Shown one piece after another: positions 1 through 7,975 of a DNA stretch of 33,614 nt. Positions within the stretch are counted from its first letter, which is position 1, and each line of letters starts with the position of its first letter. Source of the stretch: Acidobacteriota bacterium (GTDB taxonomy: Bacteria > Acidobacteriota > Terriglobia > Bryobacterales > Bryobacteraceae); contig JAJYCN010000017.1 in assembly GCA_021778335.1 (NCBI GenBank), forward strand, positions 1-33,614, in the 5' to 3' direction. Below the pieces are notes generated by a model. The model did no database searches. It was not told the DNA's origin and worked only from the letters and a program-made list of their open reading frames with translations. Made by a program: the position numbers and the translations under genes.

Positions 1-1341
1 CTTGCGAGCGAACCCCGAGTGATCCGTCGTGCTCCGCCCGGACCCGCGCAGCGCGTCCACCGGATCGGTCCGCGTGGCAAACCACGCCGGCGCCGCGCCG
101 AAAATCACCCCGGTCAGCAGGGCCAGTGCGAACGCGCACATCAGCACCAGCGGGGATGGAATTACGCTGATCGGAAGGAAATGGGCGTTCCGGAACGCGA
201 GCATCAGCAGCAGGCGCGCGGCTCCGGCCGCCACCACCAACCCCGCGATGCACCCTCCAATCGACAACAGGACGCTTTCCACCAGTGCCTGCGCGACGAT
301 TTGCCGCCGGCTCGCTCCGATCGCCATTCGCAGAGCCGTTTGCGTCCGCCGCGCCACGGCCCGCGCCAGCAGCAGGTTCGCCACATTCGCGCAGGCGATC
401 AGCAGGACCATGCCGCATACCGCCAGCAGAATCTGCAAGCTGCGTCCATACTCTTCCTTCATCGCCGCAACGCCGGCGCCGGCCGGAACCACGTTGATCG
501 TCTGTTTTGGAAGAATTCTCTGAATGTCCGCCATCCAGTTCGGCGGGTAGCCTGAGTCGTGCTCCATCCACTGACGGAGGCTGACGGTCAGCCGCGGCGC
601 CATGCCGTTCGTTGAAGCGCCAGGACGGAGGCGCCCGATCATCCGGAGCCATGCGCCCATCGGCTGCCGCAGCAGCGTGCTCTGGCCGGCGATCATCGGC
701 TCCTGTTGAATCGGAATCCAGATGTCCGGCGGATCCCCTTCGAGCATCTCGCCGAAGAAACCCGACGGTGTCACGCCGATGACCGTGAACGAATGCCCGT
801 CGATGGTGAACGTGGATCCGACCACCGAAGGATCGGACCCATACGTCGACTGCCAGGTGTGATGACTCATCACCACTACGGGCGCCGCCGACGACCGGTC
901 GTCCTCCGGTGTCAACAACCGCCCTCCATACGCCTTCACGCCGAGTGTGGAGAAATAGCTTCCGGTCACATACTCCGATTGAAGGGGAATTGCCGGCGCC
1001 GCGACGCCTTCCCGCCGCACGTTCAGCCGTCCTCGGCCCGCCTGAAACGCCGTCACGTCTTCGAACTCCGGCGCCGCAGCCTTCAGACGTTCATAGAGCG
1101 GAAAGGAGAACATGCCCCACTGTTCCTGCGGCCCGCCCTCCACGCAGCAGTCGCCCCCGTCGCCAACCCGATACAGCGCCGCCGGATCCGCGACGGGCAG
1201 CGAGCGCAGCATCACCGCGTGAATCAGCGTGAAGATGGCGGTTGTCCCGCCGATACCTAAAGCCAGCGTGAGCATCGCGGCTGACGTGAATACCGGCGCC
1301 TGCCGGAACTGCCGTAAGGCGTAGCGGAAACTTCGGAGCAT
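1..1341 (-). CDS. MacB/FtsX-type ABC transporter permease, 3' part missing
   Basis: The frame stays open from an ATG at 1341 to the window edge (447 codons). It starts MLRSFRYALRQFRQAPVFT, followed by a hydrophobic segment around residues 20-45, the usual N-terminus of the long Acidobacteria-type MacB permeases (about 800 aa in full). A periplasmic MacB core domain follows, and near residues 325-350 the FtsX-type membrane stretch with the typical 'CANVANLLLARA' signature. The rest, including the second FtsX half, lies outside the window. Such permeases (the ADOP group) often occur without an ATPase gene, and none is seen here. The substrate is unknown. The start is chosen because the N-terminus matches the family; no strong ribosome-binding site precedes it. 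It is divergent from the amidohydrolase gene. Confidence 0.88.
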   Translation of the reverse strand, partial: MLRSFRYALRQFRQAPVFTSAAMLTLALGIGGTTAIFTLIHAVMLRSLPVADPAALYRVGDGGDCCVEGGPQEQWGMFSFPLYERLKAAAPEFEDVTAFQAGRGRLNVRREGVAAPAIPLQSEYVTGSYFSTLGVKAYGGRLLTPEDDRSSAAPVVVMSHHTWQSTYGSDPSVVGSTFTIDGHSFTVIGVTPSGFFGEMLEGDPPDIWIPIQQEPMIAGQSTLLRQPMGAWLRMIGRLRPGASTNGMAPRLTVSLRQWMEHDSGYPPNWMADIQRILPKQTINVVPAGAGVAAMKEEYGRSLQILLAVCGMVLLIACANVANLLLARAVARRTQTALRMAIGASRRQIVAQALVESVLLSIGGCIAGLVVAAGAARLLLMLAFRNAHFLPISVIPSPLVLMCAFALALLTGVIFGAAPAWFATRTDPVDALRGSGRSTTDHSGFARK

Positions 1342-1458
1342 CGTCTTTGGTTCAACCCTGCTGACTATTACGGGCTTTCGCTGAAAGAGTTTCACGAAAA
1401 ATTACAAACTCGCGAAATCCGATAGCGCCCGGTGTGTGACAAAATCGTCATCACGCCC
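1342..1458. promoter_or_regulatory. Divergent intergenic region between permease and amidohydrolase
   Basis: These 117 bases separate two genes that start away from each other, so promoters for both must lie here or inside the coding starts. The stretch has an AT-richer core around 1390-1410. I could not pick out a convincing -35/-10 pair on either strand, so the call rests on gene orientation only. Confidence 0.4.
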
Positions 1459-2388
1459 ATGGATCGACGAACCTTTCTCACCGCGGCCTTCGCCGCCGCC
1501 GCGCCCGCCCTCCGCTCCGACAACAGTCCGCTCTGGGGCGGACCCGTCCTCGACACCCACCTTCATCTCCGGCGCGATCCGGACGCCTGCTTCACTCACG
1601 TCCAGGGCTGCGGGGTCACCAACGCCGTATTACTTACGCGCGCCCCCGACGAGGCCAAGGCTATCGAGGAGATCAAGCGCCGGCCCGGCCACTTCGTCCG
1701 CTCCGTCTCGGCCAACCCGGCTGAGGCCGGCGGCGCCGATGCGATTCATGCCGCACTGAAGCAAGGCGCGGTCAGCATCGGCGAGCTGAAATATCATCTT
1801 GCGCTCGACTCTCCGGAAATGCGCCGCGTCTACGACGTAGCCGCCGAAATGAATGTCCCTGTCATGGTGCATATCCAGACCTTCCCGCACTTCGACGGCG
1901 AACTCCCCTATAACACGGGCTACGAGCACTTCGACAACGTCCTCCGCGCGCACCCGAAGACCAACTTCCTCGGACACGGCGACCTGTTCTGGGCCCACAT
2001 CAGCGCCATCGTCCCTACCGACCGCGCCTATCCGTTAGGCCCGATTAAGCCCGGCGGCCTGACCGACAAGTGGCTCTCCGAGTTCCCCAACCTCTACGCC
2101 GACATGTCAGCCAACTCCGGAAATAACGCCCTTTCGCGCGACCCGGAATTTTCCCGCGGCTTCCTCGATCGCCACCAGGACAAACTCGTGTTCGGCAGCG
2201 ACTGCAGTTGCACCGATGGCCATGGCGGCGGCATCTCGCAAAACAACAACCCGGAAGCCGCCCGCCTGGCCGGTAAGTGTGTCGCGCGCGAAACACTCGC
2301 TCTTACCCAGCGGCTCGCCTCGCCCACGGTGTTCCGCAAAGCCACCTGGGAAAACGGCACGCGCCTGTTCCGGCTCTCGTTCGCTTAG
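1459..2388 (+). CDS. Tat-exported amidohydrolase (amidohydrolase_2 family)
   Basis: A 309-residue protein starting MDRRTFLTAAFAAAAPALR, a twin-arginine export signal, which favours the ATG at 1459 over the in-frame GTG at 1432. The mature part opens with the metal-binding DTHLHL motif (His34, His36). Later come VMVHIQ, FLGHGDLFW and FGSDCS, the positions of further metal-ligand histidines and the catalytic aspartate in the amidohydrolase (TIM-barrel) superfamily. It probably hydrolyses or decarboxylates a small organic substrate in the periplasm; the substrate cannot be told from sequence. Its stop codon overlaps that of the convergent YedE-rhodanese gene. Family assignment is fairly safe, specific activity is not. 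Confidence 0.85.
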   Translation: MDRRTFLTAAFAAAAPALRSDNSPLWGGPVLDTHLHLRRDPDACFTHVQGCGVTNAVLLTRAPDEAKAIEEIKRRPGHFVRSVSANPAEAGGADAIHAALKQGAVSIGELKYHLALDSPEMRRVYDVAAEMNVPVMVHIQTFPHFDGELPYNTGYEHFDNVLRAHPKTNFLGHGDLFWAHISAIVPTDRAYPLGPIKPGGLTDKWLSEFPNLYADMSANSGNNALSRDPEFSRGFLDRHQDKLVFGSDCSCTDGHGGGISQNNNPEAARLAGKCVARETLALTQRLASPTVFRKATWENGTRLFRLSFA

Positions 2389-3635
2389 CAGCCCTCTTTC
2401 TTCTTTTTCGGACCTGCCGTGCCCCCCGCGGGTGCGATTGGCGGCGCGACCGGCGGAGCGAGTACCGGCATTGGCGGCGCCGCGGCGGAGGCAACGCCCG
2501 TCTGCGGCGTGCCGCCGAAGTACTGCGCTACCTGGGATAGCCGCGCGACGTCGTTGGCGCTCGTCTCCGGCCCGGCTTTCGGATAGAGAACCTGATCCCG
2601 CCATCCGTTCAGACCGCCGGCCAGCAGATACACCGACCTGAACCCCTCAGCCTTGAGAAGAAACCACGCCTGCGCGGCCTCGGCGCCATCATCCGTGCAA
2701 AGCACCAGCGTTTGATTCCTGGGTGCGACATCGGCGGTCAGCGACGCCAGCGGCACATTCTGTGCGCCAGGGATGTGATAAGTCCCGTAACTCGCCGGGG
2801 TCCGCAGGTCGACAAGCGTGAAATCGTTACGCCCCTGTATGATCCAGTCAGCTAGTTTCGCCGGCGCGAGCGGCTGAGCGCGCGCAGCGCCAAGCGCGAG
2901 ATCCCGCGTGTCGACTTCAACCGTATTCCCACGGTATGGGTTTCCCAGCACCACCGCCAACACACCCGCAACCGCGAACGCGCCCGCCAGCCGCCGCACC
3001 GGCGTCAGCCGCCACGGCATGGCGGTCAGCGATCCTTCCGCATCCGGCGCCGTGCCTGTGGTCTTCTTCTCGGCCCACTCCGCCACGGCAAACGCCACCA
3101 ACGCCATCAGCACCACCGCCAGCACGAGCACCCCGTAAGGCAGATGGAAGAACGCCGGTAGAGTCACCTGCCCGAGAGGCGTTGAATATAGAAAACCTTC
3201 CAGAGGCCGGGAGATCTCACCGAACACCAAAAGCCCGGCGAACATTCCGGCGATGTACACCATCCCGTCCACGCGGCCGCTCGCCGCCGACACGCACGAT
3301 GTGCCTGGACAGTACCCACCAATGACGAACCCGACCCCCAGCAGCAGCCCGCCAACAATCTGGGGAACCACAAACGTCGGGACCAGGTACACCATCGAGA
3401 GGTCGACAAACCCGACGCGCGCCAGCAGGTAGAGCCCCGTCATCGCCGTGATGATTGCCGTGAACATTACTTTCAACACGGCCATGTCCGTGAAATAAAA
3501 CTGCGCCGCGAGTTTTCGCGCGCTCCCGAAGCCGGCGCGCTCCAGGAAGAAGCCGAACCCGATCCCGATCACAAACGCGACGATCAGGCTCACTTCATCG
3601 CCAAACATTCCGTATTTGTAAAAAGGCGCGTACAT
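2385..3635 (-). CDS. YeeE/YedE sulfur transporter fused to rhodanese
   Basis: A 416-residue membrane protein, last gene of the seven-gene redox operon. Residues about 1-245 form the second half of a YeeE/YedE (DUF395, thiosulfate/sulfur transport) unit with several membrane segments and the cysteine motif GGYCPGTSC (Cys109, Cys114). After one last membrane segment, residues about 260-350 are a rhodanese domain with active-site loop LCTDDGAEA (Cys313). The KK/RR-rich loop before the last segment suggests the rhodanese faces the periplasm. The C-terminus is Pro/Ala-rich and ends GPKKKKEGC. The frame is open upstream to 3767, but the ATG at 3635 is preferred because GGAG precedes it, it starts 4 nt after the upstream stop, and it gives a normal family N-terminus. 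It probably imports and handles sulfane sulfur for the operon. Confidence 0.85.
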   Translation of the reverse strand: MYAPFYKYGMFGDEVSLIVAFVIGIGFGFFLERAGFGSARKLAAQFYFTDMAVLKVMFTAIITAMTGLYLLARVGFVDLSMVYLVPTFVVPQIVGGLLLGVGFVIGGYCPGTSCVSAASGRVDGMVYIAGMFAGLLVFGEISRPLEGFLYSTPLGQVTLPAFFHLPYGVLVLAVVLMALVAFAVAEWAEKKTTGTAPDAEGSLTAMPWRLTPVRRLAGAFAVAGVLAVVLGNPYRGNTVEVDTRDLALGAARAQPLAPAKLADWIIQGRNDFTLVDLRTPASYGTYHIPGAQNVPLASLTADVAPRNQTLVLCTDDGAEAAQAWFLLKAEGFRSVYLLAGGLNGWRDQVLYPKAGPETSANDVARLSQVAQYFGGTPQTGVASAAAPPMPVLAPPVAPPIAPAGGTAGPKKKKEGC

Positions 3636-3639
3636 AGAG

Positions 3640-4170
3640 TTATCTCCACTGCTTCCGGAAAAAGTAAGCGACGGCGTACGCGCCGCCAAAGACGCCGAGC
3701 ATGAATGCCCAACTTCCCACGTTGAGCAGCGCTCCTCCGGTAAGCGCCTGCCCGCTCGTGCATCCAAGCGCGATTTTGGCGCCGACCGCCATCATCGCCC
3801 CGCCTGTGAACGCCAGCGCCAGGCGCGGGCCCGAGGCGATTTGCGGACCTTTTTCAATGAAGAAGCGCAGACGGTGGCCCAGCGCCGCCGACAGGAATCC
3901 TCCCGCGAAGACCCCGAGCACCTCGAATACCAGCCAGTCCTTCAGCGGGCTTCTCGTCCCATCGCCAAGATACTCGGCGTAGAACGAATTACTCTCGGCG
4001 TGAGCCGGCGCGACGGCGTGAACCGCCGCGGCGGTCGCGGTGGTGAACGCGCCGGAAGCACCCAGGCCCCGGCCCATGATGACGAAGGCCGAAAGCAGCA
4101 CCAGTCCCAGACCGAAGCCGGCCCAGTACGGGTTCCAGTAAGGTTGCGGATTGTCTTGAACAGAATCCAT
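3640..4170 (-). CDS. YeeE/YedE family sulfur transport protein, first half
   Basis: A 176-residue membrane protein with several hydrophobic segments and the diagnostic motif LGCTSGQALTGGA (Cys137), known from YeeE/YedE (DUF395) proteins, including the thiosulfate importer TsuA. It is about half the length of a full transporter. The next gene, 4 nt downstream, supplies the other half, so the two proteins probably pair. A ribosome-binding site GAAAGGAA lies about 8 nt before the ATG. Residues 50-70 form a hydrophilic loop that is unusually long for the family. Sulfur-compound transport is inferred from the family and the neighbouring reductase and rhodanese. Confidence 0.85.
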   Translation of the reverse strand: MDSVQDNPQPYWNPYWAGFGLGLVLLSAFVIMGRGLGASGAFTTATAAAVHAVAPAHAESNSFYAEYLGDGTRSPLKDWLVFEVLGVFAGGFLSAALGHRLRFFIEKGPQIASGPRLALAFTGGAMMAVGAKIALGCTSGQALTGGALLNVGSWAFMLGVFGGAYAVAYFFRKQWR

Positions 4171-4184
4171 ACGAAATGTTCCTT

Positions 4185-5228
4185 TCAGTTAAGCGCCTCA
4201 AACCAACGGCTCGCCTGGCCGGCCGAAACCAGAATCACGCGCAAGGCGAAGCCGCCGAACATAACGAGCAGGGAAGGGGCCAGCGTGTGGCGGATGCGGT
4301 GGGCCAGTTCGAGTGTTTGCAGCAACAGCGGCATGGCGATGCCCAGCCCCACCACCAGCACCCAGAACGGCGCCGCGTAAGGACCGGTCAGAAGCAACCC
4401 GGCCGCGCGGTGATGTACGGCCGTCGAGGTGACGTGGCCGAGCAGAAACAACCCGAGTAGCGACACCTCGACGGTCAGAAAGCTGTTGTCCGCGCTTGCC
4501 AGGATCGGCGCGGCGGCCGGATCGAGCGGGCGGGCCTGAGTCATCCGCGCCAACGCCGAAAGCAGAAAGTCTGCGAAGGCCGGCCGTTCCCCGCTAGGCA
4601 TGGTCAGTACCAGAATTCCATGCAGAAGCGCCGCCGCCGTCGACAGGCCAGAGAACAGAAACAGCGGCCCGAGGACCGCGCTGTTCCACAACGGACGCCC
4701 GCCAAGCGTGCTCAGCAGAATGCCCGTATAAATTCCCAGAGCCGCACCCAGTGCCGTGTTCGTCAGCCCGGCGAAGAGCACCAGCCGCGGCCTCGCCAGA
4801 ATGAAGTCGCTGATCTTGACCAACGCCGGAAAGCGGCTTGCCAGCGCGGGAATCGCCTCCGGCAAGTGCGCCAATGCATTCGCCGCCAAGGCCGGATAAA
4901 CCAGCAGTAATATCCACGACCCCCACGACATAGGCGACGTCACCTGAAATGTCGTATAGAGCCGCCAGACATGCAGCTTGTGCCCAAGATCCAGAAACAG
5001 GCTGAACATGCCCAGGCTCAATGCGGCCAGACCGATCAGCGGGCCCAACGTGCAGCATACCAGCGCCTCCCTGCGGTTCGGGCGCAACACGAGAAGCCGG
5101 ATGCCCGCGATAATCATCAAGCCACCCACCAATCCGCCCAGAAACAAATACACCGGGATCTGCCACTCCCAGACGTGGAAGATCGGATCGATCAGGGGGT
5201 TATGACGCGTATATGTAAGTTCAGTCAT
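4185..5228 (-). CDS. NrfD/PsrC-type membrane quinone subunit
   Basis: A 347-residue integral membrane protein with about eight to ten hydrophobic segments. It begins with a short cytoplasmic-type head followed by EWQIPVYLFLGGLVGG, the typical first helix of NrfD/PsrC proteins. These exchange electrons between menaquinol or ubiquinol and a periplasmic iron-sulfur subunit. The gene sits 6 nt after the four-cluster ferredoxin gene, the standard order of PsrABC-like complexes, with GTGAGG before the ATG. The length fits the long PsrC form. No haem-ligand pattern is seen, as expected for this family. Whether it oxidises or reduces quinone cannot be read from the sequence. Confidence 0.9.
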   Translation of the reverse strand: MTELTYTRHNPLIDPIFHVWEWQIPVYLFLGGLVGGLMIIAGIRLLVLRPNRREALVCCTLGPLIGLAALSLGMFSLFLDLGHKLHVWRLYTTFQVTSPMSWGSWILLLVYPALAANALAHLPEAIPALASRFPALVKISDFILARPRLVLFAGLTNTALGAALGIYTGILLSTLGGRPLWNSAVLGPLFLFSGLSTAAALLHGILVLTMPSGERPAFADFLLSALARMTQARPLDPAAAPILASADNSFLTVEVSLLGLFLLGHVTSTAVHHRAAGLLLTGPYAAPFWVLVVGLGIAMPLLLQTLELAHRIRHTLAPSLLVMFGGFALRVILVSAGQASRWFEALN

Positions 5229-5234
5229 GGCGCC

Positions 5235-5774
5235 TCACGTGAGATAGAAAATGTTCGGATTCGTACCCGCTTCCGGAAGAAGCGCGTGATGATTGCGCGA
5301 TGCGAGTAGCCGGCTCACCTCGCTCCGCGGATCGTCCAGATCGCCGAAATGCATGCAATGCGCCGGGCATACCGAGACGCACGCCGGGTCGAGCCCGCGT
5401 TCAACCCGGTGAATGCAGAACGTGCATTTGTCGGCGTAGCCATCCGGGTGGATGAACCGTGCGTCATACGGACAAGCGGCCAGGCACGCCTTGCAGCCGA
5501 TGCACAGATCGTGGCTCACCAGCACCACGCCTCCCAGCGGATGCACGTGGCTCGCACCCGTGGGGCAGCAGGCAACACACGGCGGATTCGAGCAATGATT
5601 GCATCGCTCTGAGCGCAGTTCCAGATGCAGCGTCGGAAACTCGCCGTGGACCTCTTCCGCGATCCAGTCCCGAGTGTATCCTTCCGGTACGTTGTTCTCC
5701 GTCTTGCAGGCCACCACGCAATCCTGGCAGCCCACGCAGCGGTGCGTGTCGATCACCATCGCGAAGCGCGACAT
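5235..5774 (-). CDS. Four-cluster [4Fe-4S] electron-transfer subunit (PsrB/PhsB-like)
   Basis: A 179-residue protein without export signal. Sixteen cysteines fall in four groups: Cys13/16/19/23, Cys58/61/66/70, Cys91/94/97/101 and Cys117/120/132/136, the DMSO-reductase-family electron-transfer subunit pattern that binds four [4Fe-4S] clusters. It would carry electrons between the molybdopterin catalytic subunit, encoded 2 nt upstream, and the NrfD membrane subunit downstream. As with PsrB, it would reach the periplasm by riding on the Tat-exported catalytic subunit. The length matches PsrB and PhsB (about 190 aa). All cluster ligands appear intact. Confidence 0.93.
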   Translation of the reverse strand: MSRFAMVIDTHRCVGCQDCVVACKTENNVPEGYTRDWIAEEVHGEFPTLHLELRSERCNHCSNPPCVACCPTGASHVHPLGGVVLVSHDLCIGCKACLAACPYDARFIHPDGYADKCTFCIHRVERGLDPACVSVCPAHCMHFGDLDDPRSEVSRLLASRNHHALLPEAGTNPNIFYLT

Positions 5775-5776
5775 TG

Positions 5777-7975
5777 TTAGGCCCCCTTCTCGATCGTCAC
5801 GAAGTTGACGTTCATCCCCGTGCCGCCCATCAGCGGGTCGTTCTTATACCGCGTAATCAGGCCCGCGTCGCTCGCTCCTTTGCCGTAAGCGCTCCGCAGG
5901 GCCTTCGAGGTGTGCCCGAAGCCGTGGACCATGAACACACAGTCCGGCCGGATGCGTTCGGTGGCTTTCAGCTTGATGGGATTACTCAGCTTTCCGTCTT
6001 GATTGCGAAGACGCACGTAGTCGCCGGATTTGAGATCGAGTTTTTGCGCCTCGCGCGCGTTCAGCCACAGCGAATTTTCGCTCATGACGTCGCTCAGCAG
6101 CGGGTTCGTCTGCGTCCGGCTGAACGAGTGCACGGGTGCGCGCCCGAACAGCAGCCGGTAATAACCCGGCGGCCCGGGATCGGGACGGGTGTACTTCGGC
6201 ACCGGATCGAACCCGGCCTGCGCAAGCTGCGTCGAGTAAAACTCGATCTTTTTCGAAGGCGTGTCGAACTGCGCCGGCGCGCCGTCGTCAAAATAGATCG
6301 GCGGCTGTTTGCCCCGGATAATGCCTTGTTTTTTGAGCTGCTCGTAGCTGTAGCCGCCCGCCGTCAGCCGGTGCTCGAGATACTCGTCGATTGTCTTCCA
6401 CGGGTAGTACGCCCCAAGTCCCAACTTCTCCGCGAGCCGCCTGGCGATCCACCAGTTCGGTTTCTGATTGTCGGGCGCCGGCACCACCGGCTGCCGCAGC
6501 GCGATGAACGGCTGCTTGAACAACTCCGGGTTCATCTCGTCGTGCCGCTCCAGGTACACCGACTCCGGAAGGACCACGTCGGCCCAACCGGCGATCTCGC
6601 TCGGAATCACATCCACCACTACCAGCAGGTCGAGCTGCCGGATCGCGCGGATCGTCTCGTCCTGGTTCGGCAGCGAGTTGATCAGATTCGTCGCGTACAC
6701 CATCCAGCCTTTGATCGGATAAGGCTGTCCAGTGATCGTGGCTTCCCGGACCGAGGTGCTGATATCTTCGTTCGCGAAAGGAAACTTGTTCGACATCGCC
6801 CGCAGAGCTGGCCGCGAAGGCTTGGGCACCGCTGGATACGGATAGCCTGGCACGTCCATGCTCGATGGGATATAGAAGCCGCCCTTGCGGCCCCAACTGC
6901 CCAGCAGCGCGTTCAGCAGCGCGATGGCGCGCTCCCGCTGCGTGTCGTCGCCGTACCAGTTCGAGTGCCGTCCGGGATGCACAAGCGTCGCCGGACGGTA
7001 CCGCGCCATCTCGCGCGCCGTTGCGCGAATCGTTTCCGGCTCGATTCCCGTTTCCGGATACGCCCATTCCGGAGTGTAAGGAACAACGGAGGCGGCAAAC
7101 TGCTCGAATCCGAATCCGTACTTGCCGACATACTCCTTGTCGTAGAGCTTTTCCGACACGATGACGTTCATCCATGCCAGCAGCAGCGCCAGGTCCGTTC
7201 CCGGCTTCACGGGCAGATAGAACTTCGCCTTCGACGCCGCGACCGAGAACCGCGGATCGGCGACGATGATCGACGCCCCGCGTCCGACGGCGTTGGCGAA
7301 TTCCTGCACTTGCGTGTTGTGCATGTTCTCGCCGAGGTGCGAGCCGATCAGCACCAGGCACTGGGCGTTTTCGATGTCGGTGCGCTCCGGCGAGCCTACG
7401 TCGTCGCCGAAGGTAAGACGGAAGGCCGTATCGCGCGGCCCGCGGCACTGCGCGAACGAAGGGGCCGCGATGTTCACCGCGCCGTAAGCCTTGAGCGTGT
7501 GCTTCAGGAACGTCCCGCCGATGCCGTGCACGAACGCCGCCATCGATTCGGGCCCGTAGTTGGTCTGGATCGCGCGCATCTTCGACGCTAGGAAGTCGAG
7601 AGCTTCCTCCCAACTCACCGGCCGCCACACTTCCCGCCCGCGCTCGGAGGCCCGCAGCAGAGGGGTCCGCAACCGGTCGGGGTCGAAATGCGCTCCGACG
7701 CCGCCGGTACCGCGCGGGCATAGCCGCCCGCGGCTTAGTGGATCGAGCGGATTGCCTTCGATCTTCCACAACCTTCCGTCGCGAACCGTCGCGATGGCCC
7801 CGCACTTCCAGAAACACAGGTCGCAGTAAGTCGGCACTCGCCGGATGCCCTTCTCGCGGGGCGTTTCGTACACCGCATGGAGCGCGCTCCCCGCGGCAGC
7901 GCCGGCCGCGATCGTGGCGGCGCTGATCTTCAGAAAACTCCGCCGGGAAACGGGGTTGCCGGAATCAGTGCGCAT
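5777..7975 (-). CDS. Molybdopterin oxidoreductase catalytic subunit (PsrA/PhsA-like)
   Basis: A 732-residue protein with a Tat signal (SRRSFLKISAA, residues 10-20), so it acts in the periplasm. Cys51, Cys54, Cys58 and Cys86 form the N-terminal [4Fe-4S] site of the DMSO reductase superfamily. Cys177 in SFAQCRG sits where polysulfide and thiosulfate reductases have the cysteine that binds molybdenum. The C-terminal molydopterin-binding domain (about 610-732) is present. Length fits PsrA/PhsA (about 750) better than tetrathionate reductase (over 1000). The frame is open upstream to 8443, but the ATG at 7975 has GGGGAGGT ahead of it and gives the Tat signal directly. It overlaps the previous gene by 11 nt. 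The likely substrate is a sulfur oxyanion or polysulfide, inferred from the YedE and rhodanese genes; arsenic or other oxyanions are not excluded. Confidence 0.88.
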   Translation of the reverse strand: MRTDSGNPVSRRSFLKISAATIAAGAAAGSALHAVYETPREKGIRRVPTYCDLCFWKCGAIATVRDGRLWKIEGNPLDPLSRGRLCPRGTGGVGAHFDPDRLRTPLLRASERGREVWRPVSWEEALDFLASKMRAIQTNYGPESMAAFVHGIGGTFLKHTLKAYGAVNIAAPSFAQCRGPRDTAFRLTFGDDVGSPERTDIENAQCLVLIGSHLGENMHNTQVQEFANAVGRGASIIVADPRFSVAASKAKFYLPVKPGTDLALLLAWMNVIVSEKLYDKEYVGKYGFGFEQFAASVVPYTPEWAYPETGIEPETIRATAREMARYRPATLVHPGRHSNWYGDDTQRERAIALLNALLGSWGRKGGFYIPSSMDVPGYPYPAVPKPSRPALRAMSNKFPFANEDISTSVREATITGQPYPIKGWMVYATNLINSLPNQDETIRAIRQLDLLVVVDVIPSEIAGWADVVLPESVYLERHDEMNPELFKQPFIALRQPVVPAPDNQKPNWWIARRLAEKLGLGAYYPWKTIDEYLEHRLTAGGYSYEQLKKQGIIRGKQPPIYFDDGAPAQFDTPSKKIEFYSTQLAQAGFDPVPKYTRPDPGPPGYYRLLFGRAPVHSFSRTQTNPLLSDVMSENSLWLNAREAQKLDLKSGDYVRLRNQDGKLSNPIKLKATERIRPDCVFMVHGFGHTSKALRSAYGKGASDAGLITRYKNDPLMGGTGMNVNFVTIEKGA

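Noticed and set aside
5459-7591. A 710-codon open frame on the plus strand, opposite the molybdopterin gene
   Set aside because: Arg/Pro/His-rich product without family features; it mirrors codon bias of the intact gene on the other strand, a common effect in GC-rich DNA.
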